Part shown: positions 1 to 9,266 of the stretch, piece by piece
Position numbering within the stretch: the first letter of the stretch is position 1
How the letters are laid out: each line of letters begins with the position of its first letter
Source: Actinomycetota bacterium
GTDB taxonomy: Bacteria > Actinomycetota > Actinomycetes > Streptosporangiales > Streptosporangiaceae
Reading direction: 5' to 3'
DNA length: 64,000 nt
Assembly (NCBI GenBank): GCA_027313705.1
Contig: DAHVDE010000115.1
Location: 124,001-188,000, forward strand
Made by a program: the position numbers and the translations under genes
Notes under the pieces: model-generated
What the model was told of the DNA's origin: nothing
The model's database searches: none
What the model saw: the letters and a program-made list of their open reading frames with translations, nothing else

Positions 1-75
1 GGACAAGGGGAACAGCTCGGTGACGCCCTGGACGAAGCCAACGATCAAGGCCTCAGGGTAGGTGAGGTGTGACAT
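1..75 (-). CDS. uppP: Undecaprenyl-diphosphatase UppP, N-terminal fragment
   Basis: The first 25 residues of a reverse-strand protein are visible before the window edge, starting at an ATG (75-73). They read MSHLTYPEALIVGF followed by VQGVTELFPLS, the first membrane helix plus the start of the UppP signature (Q/E-G-x-T-E-x-x-P-x-S-S). UppP dephosphorylates undecaprenyl diphosphate at the membrane and so recycles the peptidoglycan lipid carrier. A GAGAGG ribosome-binding site precedes the start. The rest of the gene is outside the window, so later catalytic residues cannot be checked. Confidence 0.85.
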   Translation of the reverse strand, partial: MSHLTYPEALIVGFVQGVTELFPLS

Positions 76-232
76 CAAAGCCTCTCGCTCCGTGGGCTAA
101 CGCAGGCCGCCCAGCAAGGATATTCATGCTCAGCCGGCTTTGCGGCCAACTCACCGTAGTCGTAACCAACTCGATTGTCGTCCTCGGGTGGTCGTGCCCC
201 GCCGCCGATGCGCCGTGATATGTAATGAAAAG

Positions 233-1837
233 TCATTGCGAAGCGACAGCCGCGTCGGCGAGCCCGCTGTAACGCTCCGGATCGCCCGCAGCCAGGCGCC
301 GCCTGACGCCTGCTGCTTCCTCGGTGGCCAGCACCGCGTCGTCGGTGCGGCGCAGGCCTGCGTACTGGATGGCGAGGTAACTCAGGGACACGGCGAGGCT
401 GGCGAGGTAGCGGTCAGGCTCCATGGCCGCGAGTTCGCGGCGCAGGCCGACCGCCTCTTCCGCGGCGCCGACCGCTTCGAGTTGCCTGCCCGCCAGCCAC
501 AGTCGCGCGCTGAGGCTGTTGAGCCAGTACGCACGGGTTCCCTGGTCGGCCTGCGGTGGTAGCTGGCTGACGATCAGACCGCAGATCGCCGCTCCGGCGG
601 CGGCCCAGGTCGCGTCCGGGTACGGCAGCGAGTCGATGATCGGGATCAGCTCAAAGTTCGGCGCCTTGAGGTGCAAGAGCTGCCCGGCGACCAGGGCAAG
701 TACCGACTGCGGCACCTCGGCCCGCCGCCCGCCGCCTTCCGCCGCGGCCGGGCCGGTGAGCAGCGGCATGACTCGCCTGAACCCGGCCGGGCTCAGGTCA
801 CTCAGGCACCGGAGCGCGAACTGCGGCGAGGCGTCGAGTTCGCTGGCAACCAGAAGCCTCGCGAGCGCGCCAGGCCAGCATGCGCTCCGCTCGCTGGCGA
901 GGACGTCACGCAGCCAGCCGCCAAGCACGGAAGCTCCGGCCTCGCCCGCGACCACGGCAGCCACCGAGACGGCGTCTTCCGCTGTGCCAGCACCGAGCAG
1001 CCAGCCAGCAGCGACGAGCTGACGAAGCAGGCCGGGCTCGGCCTCCAGGCCGGCTCGCCCGGCCATGTTGTCCCAGTATCGCTGCTCAAGGTCGAGCAAC
1101 GCGGCCGGCGCCGAGTTCGGGGCCGGCGGATCTGGCGGCTCGCCCGCGCACCCGACCAGCGCGGCGATGTGCAGGTCGAGCACCAGGTACCTGCCAGCTT
1201 CTCCGGCACCCGCCAGCTTGAAGCCAGGACCGGGCAATTCGAGTACGGCGGCGAACGCGGCCGCCGCCTGCCCGGCGACTTCCTGGTCGGTCAACTCGGC
1301 GTCGGCCAGGCCGGCCAGGTCTATCAGCGCGGACCTGGCGATCGTGATGAGTGCGTGCGCGATCGGCCCGGCCAGTTCCGCCTGATCGCACCACCGGCCA
1401 GCCTCTCGGGCGAGCAAGAGGATTCTTGCTTCCGGCCGGGTACGCACCAGCCCAGTCAGAAGCTCGGCGAGCCCGTCGTGACGGTCGGCGTCGTCGATTA
1501 TCAGCAGCGACTTCCGCTGCGCTACCGAACCCGTCGAACCCGCCGCGTCCGGCGGCTTGAGCCACTCTGTCCGCCAGCCGCGGGCCCGCATCCGGTGCGC
1601 GAACTCCACCGCGAGCCTGGTCTTGCCGGCACCGGCGGGTCCGGTGATCAACCGGACCGGCGTGTCCTGGCCGTCCGCGCACCAGGCAAGCAGTTCGCCG
1701 AGTTCGGCGCTGCGACCGAGAAAAGGCGCGACTTCCAGATGCGGGTCGAGCATGCCGATCAGGCCGGTTTCAGGCCAATTTCGGATAGGTGATGATGCGT
1801 CCCGCAGCACTTCCTGCGGGGCGGCAGCCTGGCGCAT
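233..1837 (-). CDS. P-loop (STAND/AAA-type) NTPase with short TPR-like C-terminus
   Basis: This protein of about 534 residues has an FLGR entry motif followed by Walker A (GPAGAGKT) and a Walker B-like LLIIDDADR, as in actinobacterial STAND ATPases that couple nucleotide binding to signalling or protein assembly. After a long helical middle the C-terminus has two TPR-like units, seen in EAVGLRRELA and EEAAGVRRRLA. Related proteins usually carry many more such repeats, so the tail here looks cut short; the third unit breaks off at DPERYSGLADAAVASQ. The ATG at 1837 is preferred, with an in-frame TTG at 1855 as the alternative. No partner gene is adjacent. The target is unknown. Confidence 0.8.
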   Translation of the reverse strand: MRQAAAPQEVLRDASSPIRNWPETGLIGMLDPHLEVAPFLGRSAELGELLAWCADGQDTPVRLITGPAGAGKTRLAVEFAHRMRARGWRTEWLKPPDAAGSTGSVAQRKSLLIIDDADRHDGLAELLTGLVRTRPEARILLLAREAGRWCDQAELAGPIAHALITIARSALIDLAGLADAELTDQEVAGQAAAAFAAVLELPGPGFKLAGAGEAGRYLVLDLHIAALVGCAGEPPDPPAPNSAPAALLDLEQRYWDNMAGRAGLEAEPGLLRQLVAAGWLLGAGTAEDAVSVAAVVAGEAGASVLGGWLRDVLASERSACWPGALARLLVASELDASPQFALRCLSDLSPAGFRRVMPLLTGPAAAEGGGRRAEVPQSVLALVAGQLLHLKAPNFELIPIIDSLPYPDATWAAAGAAICGLIVSQLPPQADQGTRAYWLNSLSARLWLAGRQLEAVGAAEEAVGLRRELAAMEPDRYLASLAVSLSYLAIQYAGLRRTDDAVLATEEAAGVRRRLAAGDPERYSGLADAAVASQ

Positions 1838-1961
1838 ACCGAGATATTTGCACAAAAACTATGGGCGCGTGCGATAACGGTTCGAACGCGACCAGGTACG
1901 GCGTCTCAATGTGCGGCGGGCTGGCCAGACGCGGCTGGTACGGGAACGGGCGACGTCAGGC

Positions 1962-2807
1962 TCAGCGTTGGTGCCGTCCCCGACCGGGTTTCGCACGGGA
2001 GTCCGACCTGGCGGCGCCGTGGCCGGAACTCTTGCCTGGCACCTTCTGGGTGTCCTGGTGTACCCGGCGGGTGATCTTGTCGCCCAGCCACACCAGCGGA
2101 TCGTACTTACGGCTGACTACCCGCTCCTTCAGCGGGATCAGCGCGTTGTCCGTGATGTGGATGTTCTCAGGGCAGACCTCGGTGCAGCACTTGGTGATGT
2201 TGCACATGCCGAGACCGAAGTCGTCCTGGGCAATCTCGCGCCGGTCGGCGGTGTCTGCCGGGTGCATCTCTAGCTCGGCGATCCGCATCAGGAACCTCGG
2301 CCCGGCGTAGGCGGGCATGTTCTCCTCATGGTCGCGGATGACGTGACAGACGTTCTGGCACAGGAAGCACTCAATGCACTTGCGGAACTCCTGCGAGCGC
2401 TGGACGTCCACCTGCTGCATGCGGAACTCGCCGAGCCCGATGGAGGGGTCAGGCGTGAACGACGGGATCTGCCTGGCCTTCTCGAAGTTGAAAGAGACGT
2501 CGGTGACCAGGTCGCGGATCACGGGGAAGGTACGCATCGGCGTAACCGTGATCGTCTCGTCCGGCTCGAACAGCGACATCCTCGTCATGCAGCCCAGCCT
2601 CGGGCGGCCGTTGATCTCCATCGAGCAGGAGCCGCATTTCCCGGCCTTGCAATTCCACCTGACCGCCAGGTCGCCCGCCTGGGTGGCTTGCAGCCGGTGC
2701 AGGACGTCGAGCACGACCTCGCCCTCGTTGGACTCGACCTCGTAGTCGACCAGGTCGCCCTTGCCGGCGTCGCCTCGCCAGACCCTCAGCTTCACCTTGT
2801 TGCCCAT
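1962..2807 (-). CDS. sdhB: Succinate dehydrogenase iron-sulfur subunit
   Basis: This 281-residue subunit passes electrons from the flavoprotein to the membrane quinone site. The plant-type [2Fe-2S] cysteines are C53, C58, C61 and C73. The bacterial-type cluster cysteines lie in CIECFLCQNVC (144-154) and MCNITKCCTEVCP (201-213). The reading frame is open further upstream, but the ATG at 2807 is chosen because it overlaps the sdhA stop (TGATG), which implies translational coupling. The C-terminus has a basic, hydrophilic extension rich in S, R, G and K. Gene order sdhC-sdhA-sdhB matches mycobacterial Sdh1. Confidence 0.96.
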   Translation of the reverse strand: MGNKVKLRVWRGDAGKGDLVDYEVESNEGEVVLDVLHRLQATQAGDLAVRWNCKAGKCGSCSMEINGRPRLGCMTRMSLFEPDETITVTPMRTFPVIRDLVTDVSFNFEKARQIPSFTPDPSIGLGEFRMQQVDVQRSQEFRKCIECFLCQNVCHVIRDHEENMPAYAGPRFLMRIAELEMHPADTADRREIAQDDFGLGMCNITKCCTEVCPENIHITDNALIPLKERVVSRKYDPLVWLGDKITRRVHQDTQKVPGKSSGHGAARSDSRAKPGRGRHQR

Positions 2808-4720
2808 CAGACCTTCTCCTCCCCGGCGGGGGGCAGTTCTTCCTCGGTGTAGTACTTCTTGAGCTCGCTGCGTTCGAACAGCCCGAGCAGGTCTGGCCGC
2901 ATCGGGAGCATCGGCTGCCTGGTCAGCGCCACCTTGTCGCCGTCCAGGCTCAGCATCAGGTTTACCTTCCGCCACTGCGGATTCATCCCTGGGCAGTCCT
3001 CACGGGTATGCCCGCCGCGGCTCTCCCGGCGCTCGAGCGCGGCCTGGGCCACGCACTCGGCGATCAGCATGATGTTGCGCAGGTCAAGCGCGAGGTGCCA
3101 GCCGGGGTTGTAAGCGGGACCGCCTTCGGCCCTGACGACGGCGGCGCGCTCGCGCAGCTTGGCTAGCTCGGCGAGAGCCTGCTTGATCTCCGCCTCGGTC
3201 CTGATGATGCCGACCAGGCTGAACATCGTCTCCTGGACTTGGGAGTGGACCGTATACGGGTTCTCGCCGACCGTGCGCTCGAACGGCGCCAGCGCCTCGG
3301 CTCGCGCGGCCGCGATCTCGCCCTCGCTCGGGGTCGGCCGCTTCGCGCCGATGCGTGCCACGTACTCGGCGGCGCCCAGGCCAGCCCGGCGGCCGAAGAC
3401 AAGCAGGTCAGATAGCGAATTGCCGCCGAGCCGGTTGGAACCGTGCATCCCGCCGGAGACCTCGCCTGCCGCGAACAGGCCAGGCACGCAGGACTCACCG
3501 GTGTCCGGGTCGACCTCCACGCCGCCCATGACGTAGTGCTGGGCCGGGCCGACCTCCATCGGCTCCTTGGTGATGTCGACGTCCGCGAGTTCCTTGAACT
3601 GGTGGTACATCGAAGGCAGCCGCCGCAGGATCTCCTCGGCGGGCAACCGGGAGGCAATGTCGAGGAAGACACCGCCGTGCGGTGACCCGCGGCCCGCCTT
3701 GACCTCGGCGTTATTGGCCCGCGCGACTTCGTCGCGCGGCAGGAGCTCGGGCGGGCGCCGGTTGTGGTCGGGGTCGGAGTACCAGCGGTCGGCCTCTTCC
3801 TCCGTCTCTGCGTACTTGTCGCGGAACACGTCGGGCACGTAGTTGAACATGAACCGCTCGCCTTGGGAGTTCCGCAGCACGCCGCCGTCACCGCGCACCG
3901 ACTCGGTGACCAAGAGCCCGCGCACCGAAAGCGGCCACACCATGTGGGTCGGGTGGAACTGCACGAACTCCATGTTCAGCAGCTTCGCGCCAGCCAGCAG
4001 CGCGAGAGCGTGACCGTCGCCCGTGTACTCCCAGGAGTTCGAGGTGACCTTGAAGGTCTTCCCGATGCCGCCGGTGGCGAGCACGACGGCCGGGGCGTCG
4101 AAGACGACGAACCTGCCGGTCTGCCTGACGTAGCCGAAGGCCCCGGCGACCCGCTCGCCGTCCTTGATCAGGCGGGTGATCGTGGTCTCGGCGTAGACCT
4201 TGATCATCGCTTCAGGGTCACCAAGGTCGATCGCGTCCTGCTGCTGCATCGCGACGACCTTCTGCTGGAGAGTGCGGATCATCTCCAGGCCGGTACGGTC
4301 GCCAACGTGGGCCAGCCTCGGGTACTCGTGGCCGCCGAAGTTGCGCTGGCTGATCTTGCCTTCCTTAGTGCGGTCGAAAACCGCACCCCAGGCCTCGAGC
4401 TCGTAGACCCGGTCAGGGGCCTCCTTGGCATGCAGTTCCGCCATCCGCCAGTTATTCAGGAACTTGCCGCCCCGCATGGTGTCACGGAAGTGCACCATCC
4501 AGTTGTCGTTCGGGTTCACGTTGCCCATCGCGGCGGCGCAGCCGCCCTCCGCCATCACGGTGTGGGCCTTGCCGAACAGCGACTTGGAGATGATCGCGGT
4601 CCGCTTGCCTGCCTGCCTGGCTTCGATCGCCGCCCGCAGGCCAGAGCCGCCGGCACCTATCACTACGACGTCGAAGGGAAGTCGTTCGATCTCGGTATCA
4701 GTCACTGAAGGTTCAGTCAT
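2807..4720 (-). CDS. sdhA: Succinate dehydrogenase flavoprotein subunit
   Basis: This 637-residue FAD subunit oxidises succinate to fumarate in the TCA cycle and respiratory chain. The N-terminus has the FAD Rossmann motif GAGGSG (22-27). HTVMAEGG follows, where the FAD-linking histidine is expected. The catalytic region reads FHPTHMVWPLS, and the C-terminal HTREDCPGMNP segment is typical of SdhA. It sits 12 nt downstream of the sdhC stop and overlaps sdhB. Length and motifs are complete. Similarity is to the Sdh1-type enzymes of actinobacteria rather than the four-gene E. coli type. Confidence 0.96.
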   Translation of the reverse strand: MTEPSVTDTEIERLPFDVVVIGAGGSGLRAAIEARQAGKRTAIISKSLFGKAHTVMAEGGCAAAMGNVNPNDNWMVHFRDTMRGGKFLNNWRMAELHAKEAPDRVYELEAWGAVFDRTKEGKISQRNFGGHEYPRLAHVGDRTGLEMIRTLQQKVVAMQQQDAIDLGDPEAMIKVYAETTITRLIKDGERVAGAFGYVRQTGRFVVFDAPAVVLATGGIGKTFKVTSNSWEYTGDGHALALLAGAKLLNMEFVQFHPTHMVWPLSVRGLLVTESVRGDGGVLRNSQGERFMFNYVPDVFRDKYAETEEEADRWYSDPDHNRRPPELLPRDEVARANNAEVKAGRGSPHGGVFLDIASRLPAEEILRRLPSMYHQFKELADVDITKEPMEVGPAQHYVMGGVEVDPDTGESCVPGLFAAGEVSGGMHGSNRLGGNSLSDLLVFGRRAGLGAAEYVARIGAKRPTPSEGEIAAARAEALAPFERTVGENPYTVHSQVQETMFSLVGIIRTEAEIKQALAELAKLRERAAVVRAEGGPAYNPGWHLALDLRNIMLIAECVAQAALERRESRGGHTREDCPGMNPQWRKVNLMLSLDGDKVALTRQPMLPMRPDLLGLFERSELKKYYTEEELPPAGEEKV

Positions 4721-4732
4721 TGTGAGTTCGCC

Positions 4733-5524
4733 CTAAAAGAACTGCGGGTTGTGGAAGACGCCAGCAGAAACCAGCCGGATGTACAGGTCGGTGAAGCACA
4801 CGAACCCGAGCGAGATCCAGGCCAGCTGCATGTGCTGCGCGTTCAGGCGGGACACGAACGTCCACGCCTTGTACCTGAGCGGGTGCTTGGAGAAGTGCTT
4901 CAGCCGGCCTCCGGTCACGTGCCGGCATGCATGGCAGGACAGCGAGTAGAGCCAGAGCAGGCCGGCGTTGACTATCAGCACGATCGTGCCCAGGCTCATG
5001 TGCCCCCAGCCGCCGCCCGCGTTGCGGAACGCGAACACCGCGTCGGCGGTCAGGATCAGGTTGAAGATAATCGCGACGTAGAAGAAGTAGCGATGCGCGT
5101 TCTGCAAGATCAGGGGGAACCTGGTCTCGCCGGTGTACTTGGCGTGCGGTTCACGCACTGCGCAGGCGCCCGGCGACTGCCAGAACGCGCGGTAGTAGGC
5201 CTTGCGGTAGTAGTAGCAGGTGAACCTGAAGCCCATCGGACCCCAGATGATCAGGATCGCAGGCGTCAGCCCTGCCACCCACGGAATCCAGGAGAAGCCC
5301 GCGTGCGCGGTGCACGTCGTGGCCAGGCAGGGTGAGTACAGCGGCGAGATCAGCGGTGCCGCGTAGTAATGGTTGTTCACCAGTGATGCCCAGGTGAGAT
5401 AGATCACCGCGATGCCAAGGAAGGTGGCATTGACGGCGGGCTGCCGCCACCACTGATCCTTACGCAGCGTCTTCGCCGCGATTTGCGCCCTCGACCTGGC
5501 CGGCGCGTCGGTTACCTGCGTCAT
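4733..5524 (-). CDS. sdhC: Succinate dehydrogenase membrane anchor (cytochrome b subunit)
   Basis: This 263-residue protein anchors SdhAB and reduces quinone. It has about five hydrophobic segments, including AVNATFLGIAVIYLTWAS, AGLTPAILIIW, YFFYVAIIFNLILTADAVFAF and TIVLIVNAGLLWLYS. Histidines in QNAHRYF, GHMSLG and CHACRHV are candidate haem ligands. It is the only membrane subunit in the operon, as in mycobacterial Sdh1, where one longer protein replaces SdhC plus SdhD. The ATG at 5524 has GGAG about 8 nt upstream. This is the first gene of the operon; the 236-bp gap before it should hold the promoter. Confidence 0.9.
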   Translation of the reverse strand: MTQVTDAPARSRAQIAAKTLRKDQWWRQPAVNATFLGIAVIYLTWASLVNNHYYAAPLISPLYSPCLATTCTAHAGFSWIPWVAGLTPAILIIWGPMGFRFTCYYYRKAYYRAFWQSPGACAVREPHAKYTGETRFPLILQNAHRYFFYVAIIFNLILTADAVFAFRNAGGGWGHMSLGTIVLIVNAGLLWLYSLSCHACRHVTGGRLKHFSKHPLRYKAWTFVSRLNAQHMQLAWISLGFVCFTDLYIRLVSAGVFHNPQFF

Positions 5525-5760
5525 TACCGTCTCCGCTATGAACTTACGGGCACTGAACGAATGGCTGATTGACTCGCGCTTGGGCGCCGCGCGCCCGCCA
5601 GGGATATCCGGCGGCGCAGCGGCCAGCGCCCGCGCTGCCTCTGAACCCTATTCCAACGGTAATCTCCGCGCCCGCTTGGGTAGAGCATCGGTCTATGTGA
5701 CGCTCGCAACACCCGGCCGGCCGCGAGCGCGCCCGGCCGTCCTCGGGCCAGGAACGGCCT

Positions 5761-7920
5761 TCACGTCGTCGCATCGCGCTGCCGCGAGCCGGGCATGCCG
5801 AGTGCGTCTTTGAGGAAGCCGACCTGGAGCAGCAGCAAGTTCTCCGCCACTTCCTCCTGCGTGGTCATGTGCGTCACCCCGGACAGCGGCAGCACGGTGT
5901 GGGGGCGCCCGGCGGCGAGCAGCGCCGACGACAGCCGCAGCGAGTGAGCCATCACCACGTTGTCGTCGGCGAGTCCATGAATGATCATCAACGGCCGTGA
6001 CAGCCTCGCCGCCTGGTCAATGAGCGAGGAGTTGTCATACGCCGCGCTGTCCGCGTTGGGGTCGCCGAGATACCGCTCGGTGTAATGAGTGTCATAGAGC
6101 CGCCACTGCGTCACCGGCGCCCCCGCGATCCCGGCGTGGAAAACGTCTGGCCGGCGCAGCAGCGCGAGCGCGGACAGGTACCCGCCGAACGACCAGCCCC
6201 TGATCCCTACCTTGCCCAGATCGAGCGAGGCCAGGCCGGAACGCTCGCACTGCTCAGCGACCGAGAGCAGCGCATCGACCTGGTCTTGCACCGTCGGCCC
6301 GGCGAGGTCGCCCGCGATGGCCCTGTCCCACGCTGACCCCCGCCCCGGCATGCCGCGCCCGTCGGCCACGATCACCGCGAAACCCTGGTCGGCGAACCAC
6401 TGCGGAGTCAGGTAAGAGCCGGCCGCCGCGAGCACCCGCTGTGAGTGCGGCCCGCCATAAGGGTCCATCAGCACAGGCAGGGCGGCACCGCCTGGCGAAT
6501 ACCCAGCGGGCAGCAGCAGTGCCGTGCGCAGCTCACGTTCCCCGGTCCGCAGGAATGTCACTGAAGGGGTGACAAGCGGCCGCTCGGCCAGCGACTCGAT
6601 CGCCGCGACCGGCTCGTCGCGGCCAGCCCGCAGCACGCTCACCGACACGCCAGGATCGTCCATCGACTTCCTGGACAGCACCGTCGTACCGCCGCGCCTG
6701 ACCGCGCTGTTGACGCCGCCCGCCGCGGAAACCCTGACCAGCTCGCCGTCCCGGTACGACCAGACCTCGATTTCGGCCGGTTCGGCGCGCGAAGCGGCGA
6801 AAAGCACGGTGTCACCGTCTACCGACAGGACCTCCCTGACCTGCATGCCCGCAGGCGTGGCCGGCTCAGCCGACCCTCCGCTCAGCTCCTTCGCGCTAGC
6901 CAGGAACAGGCGCCGCGCATCGTCAGCCTCGGCGGTCCATACGATCCGCCCGTCAGCCGTCCAGGCTGGCACGCCAGGCAAGATGTCGATCCAGTAAGGA
7001 TCTGAGTCCTCGCGCAGGCACGTTGTCTCCCCGCTCTCCTGGTCGACCGCGAGCAACAGCATCTTTTTCTGATCCCTCGGCTGTACGACGAGCAGCAGCC
7101 CTCCAGGGTCCCAGCTTGCGCAAGCGAGGTAGGGATACGCCTGCGTGTCCAAGCGCACAGGGACCGCGGACCCGTCCAGGCCAACCAGCAGCAGCGAGAC
7201 GGCAGCGTTAGGCGTGCCTGCGGCCGGATACCTGATCTCGGCGGGCCGCTGGCCGGGGTTGGCGGGATCGGCGATGTACCAGCGCTGCACAGGTGAGTTG
7301 TCCACCCTGGCGACCAGCAGGGCGGTCCCGTCCGGTGACCACCAGTACCCCCTGAACCTGCGCATCTCCTCGGCGGCCACGAACTCGGCAAGCCCGTAGC
7401 TCACGTCGGCGTCGGCGCCAGGGCCGATCAGCTCGGCGTCGGAACCCGACTCGAGATCGGCCACGCGCAGCGCGCCCCCCGACACATAGGCCACGCGCTT
7501 GCCCGCCGGATCTGGCCTCGGGTCTATCGCCGGCGTCCGCGCGGTAACGGCACGGACGCCGCCCGCTTCGAGCGAAGCCACGTACACCTGCCCGGCAAGT
7601 GCGAAAGCGGCCAGCTTCGTGGCCTCGTCCGACGCGTAGGCCACCACGCCGCCCGCGATCTCCCTCGACCGCTCACGGCGTGCCCGCTCTTCCGCTGGCT
7701 CGCCTTCCTGCCCGCCTAGCGCGGCCGGGTCGACTATCAGCCGCTCGGCGCCGCCGTCGTCGGTCAGGTCGAGTACCCAAAGGCAGGTGGCCGGGTCGGT
7801 GCCTGACTGGCCGCGCAGGAAGACGATCCGGTGGCCATCTTCGCTGACGTGGAAGGAACGGGGTACGCCGAGCGTGAACATTACGGTCCTGGCATGCTGC
7901 CTGGGAAAGGTGTCAGTCAT
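5761..7920 (-). CDS. S9 family peptidase (prolyl oligopeptidase / dipeptidyl peptidase IV type)
   Basis: This 719-residue serine peptidase has an N-terminal beta-propeller domain (about 1-450) and a C-terminal alpha/beta-hydrolase domain. The nucleophile is Ser577 in GWSFGGY, the acid Asp652 or Asp653 in HGLADDNV, and the base His684 in GVTHMT. EFVAAEEMRRFRG near residue 180 is the Glu-Glu motif of DPP-IV enzymes that binds the substrate N-terminus. There is no signal peptide, so it is probably cytoplasmic and clips dipeptides or short peptides. It is transcribed divergently from mshB across 53 bp. Confidence 0.92.
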   Translation of the reverse strand: MTDTFPRQHARTVMFTLGVPRSFHVSEDGHRIVFLRGQSGTDPATCLWVLDLTDDGGAERLIVDPAALGGQEGEPAEERARRERSREIAGGVVAYASDEATKLAAFALAGQVYVASLEAGGVRAVTARTPAIDPRPDPAGKRVAYVSGGALRVADLESGSDAELIGPGADADVSYGLAEFVAAEEMRRFRGYWWSPDGTALLVARVDNSPVQRWYIADPANPGQRPAEIRYPAAGTPNAAVSLLLVGLDGSAVPVRLDTQAYPYLACASWDPGGLLLVVQPRDQKKMLLLAVDQESGETTCLREDSDPYWIDILPGVPAWTADGRIVWTAEADDARRLFLASAKELSGGSAEPATPAGMQVREVLSVDGDTVLFAASRAEPAEIEVWSYRDGELVRVSAAGGVNSAVRRGGTTVLSRKSMDDPGVSVSVLRAGRDEPVAAIESLAERPLVTPSVTFLRTGERELRTALLLPAGYSPGGAALPVLMDPYGGPHSQRVLAAAGSYLTPQWFADQGFAVIVADGRGMPGRGSAWDRAIAGDLAGPTVQDQVDALLSVAEQCERSGLASLDLGKVGIRGWSFGGYLSALALLRRPDVFHAGIAGAPVTQWRLYDTHYTERYLGDPNADSAAYDNSSLIDQAARLSRPLMIIHGLADDNVVMAHSLRLSSALLAAGRPHTVLPLSGVTHMTTQEEVAENLLLLQVGFLKDALGMPGSRQRDATT

Positions 7921-7961
7921 AACGGAAGATCCTGCCAGCAGGCGAGCGGGCCGCTGTTAGC

Positions 7962-7967
7962 TATCCT
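7962..7967 (+). promoter_or_regulatory. -10 box (TATCCT) for leaderless mshB mRNA
   Basis: TATCCT fits the TANNNT sigma-70-type -10 consensus and ends exactly 6 nt before the mshB ATG at 7974. No ribosome-binding site is present, so transcription would begin at the start codon. Confidence 0.55.
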
Positions 7968-7973
7968 CACCGC

Positions 7974-8855
7974 ATGGACAAGCGGCTGATGCTCGTGCAC
8001 GCCCACCCAGACGACGAGTCGATCGGCACTGGTGCCACGATGGCCAAGTACGCGGCCGAGGGGACCGGCGTCACGCTGGTAACCTGCACGCTCGGCGAAC
8101 TCGGCGAGATCATCCCTGCCGAGCTGGCCGACCTCGCCTGGGACAAGCAGGACAAGCTCGGCCAGTACCGTATCGGCGAACTTGACGCGGCCTGCGCCGC
8201 GCTCGGTGTCAGCGATCATCGTTTCCTCGGCGGGCCGGGCCGCTGGCGCGACTCGGGCATGATGGGCGCTCCCTCGAACGAACGGGAAGGCGCCTTCTGG
8301 CGTGCGGACGTCGACGAGGCAGCCCGCGTCCTGCTCTCCGTCATCGAGGAGGTACGCCCCGATGTCCTCGTCACCTACGATGCCAACGGCTTTTACGGGC
8401 ATCCCGACCACATTCAGGCGCACCGGGTCGCCTGGAGGGCCTTTGAACTGGCTGGCGGGCTGGTCGCCAAGTTTTACGCCACGGCCGTACCCAAGTCGGT
8501 GCTCGCCGAGGGCATAAGAGCCGTTCAGCAGCAAGAAAGCACCGAGGGACCGGGCAAGCAAGGCGATGCGGCCGGCGGGTTCCTTGCGGTCGAGTCGGTG
8601 GCGGACCTGCCATTCGGGGTGCCTGACGAACAGGTGACCACGCGGATCGACGCTTCTGCTTACCTGGACGCCAAAGTGGCTGCCCTCCGGGCACATGCCA
8701 GTCAGATCTCGGTCGACAGCCCGTTCTTCGCCTTGTCGAACAATGTTGCCCAGCGAGCGTTCGGTGTCGAGTACTACACGCTGCTCGCCGGACCGCGCGG
8801 GCCAGGCGAAGGACCGCAAGGCTGGGAAGCCGACTTGTTCGCCGGGATCGGCTAA
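7974..8855 (+). CDS. mshB: N-acetyl-1-D-myo-inositol-2-amino-2-deoxyglucopyranoside deacetylase
   Basis: This 293-residue zinc deacetylase performs the second committed step of mycothiol synthesis, removing acetyl from GlcNAc-inositol. The N-terminal AHPDDES (10-16) and YGHPDH (141-146) supply the zinc ligands and catalytic aspartate. Blocks [15 protein letters not shown] and [18 protein letters not shown] are diagnostic of MshB and its paralogue Mca. The lack of extra Mca-specific residues and the following DUF6113-like gene favour MshB. Mycothiol replaces glutathione in actinobacteria, which supports the taxonomic reading of the window. Confidence 0.93.
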   Translation: MDKRLMLVHAHPDDESIGTGATMAKYAAEGTGVTLVTCTLGELGEIIPAELADLAWDKQDKLGQYRIGELDAACAALGVSDHRFLGGPGRWRDSGMMGAPSNEREGAFWRADVDEAARVLLSVIEEVRPDVLVTYDANGFYGHPDHIQAHRVAWRAFELAGGLVAKFYATAVPKSVLAEGIRAVQQQESTEGPGKQGDAAGGFLAVESVADLPFGVPDEQVTTRIDASAYLDAKVAALRAHASQISVDSPFFALSNNVAQRAFGVEYYTLLAGPRGPGEGPQGWEADLFAGIG

Positions 8856-9266
8856 GTGACGCCCGCCGTGCGAAACACTCCAGGCCAGCAGGCAAGGCAG
8901 CAGGGAACCTGGCTGACCGCACTGGTCTACCTTGCGCTGATCACCTTCGGAGCCGCGCAAGGGCTAGTGGGCACCTTCTTCTACGGCTCAGGCCCGGCGC
9001 CGGCCGCCTCGATCCTGTTCGACCTGGCTATCCTGGCGACGTGCCTGCTCGGCGGATGGGGGCTCGAACGACCTTCAGGCGGGCTTGCGCCAGCGGCCGG
9101 GTGGCTTATTGCCGTATTGATCCTGGCTAGCGGAACAGCGGGCGGAAGTGTGCTGATTGCCGCGACGACCGCGGGCGAATGGTTCTTGTTCGGCGGCGCC
9201 GCGAGCGCGGTCGCGGGAGTGGTGGCGGGCTTCGCGGTCTGGACCAGGAGGTCGCGCCGCTATTAG
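8856..9266 (+). CDS. Small four-helix membrane protein (DUF6113-like)
   Basis: This 136-residue protein starts at a GTG directly abutting the mshB stop codon, so the two are translationally coupled. Four hydrophobic segments are visible: LTALVYLALITFGAAQGLV, ILFDLAILATCLLGGW, GWLIAVLILASGTAGG and WFLFGGAASAVAGVVAGFAV, with a basic C-terminal tail. A small membrane protein of this type follows mshB in Streptomyces. No enzymatic motif is seen and the function is unknown. Its stop overlaps the stop of the convergent ATPase gene by 4 bp. Confidence 0.8.
   Translation: MTPAVRNTPGQQARQQGTWLTALVYLALITFGAAQGLVGTFFYGSGPAPAASILFDLAILATCLLGGWGLERPSGGLAPAAGWLIAVLILASGTAGGSVLIAATTAGEWFLFGGAASAVAGVVAGFAVWTRRSRRY

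Noticed and set aside
671-1792. Forward frame of 373 codons opposite the first NTPase
   Set aside because: The reverse protein has Walker motifs and TPR units; the forward frame has neither a domain nor a ribosome site.
1875-1900. GGTTCGAA reminiscent of a tRNA T-arm
   Set aside because: No acceptor, anticodon or D arm can be folded around it.
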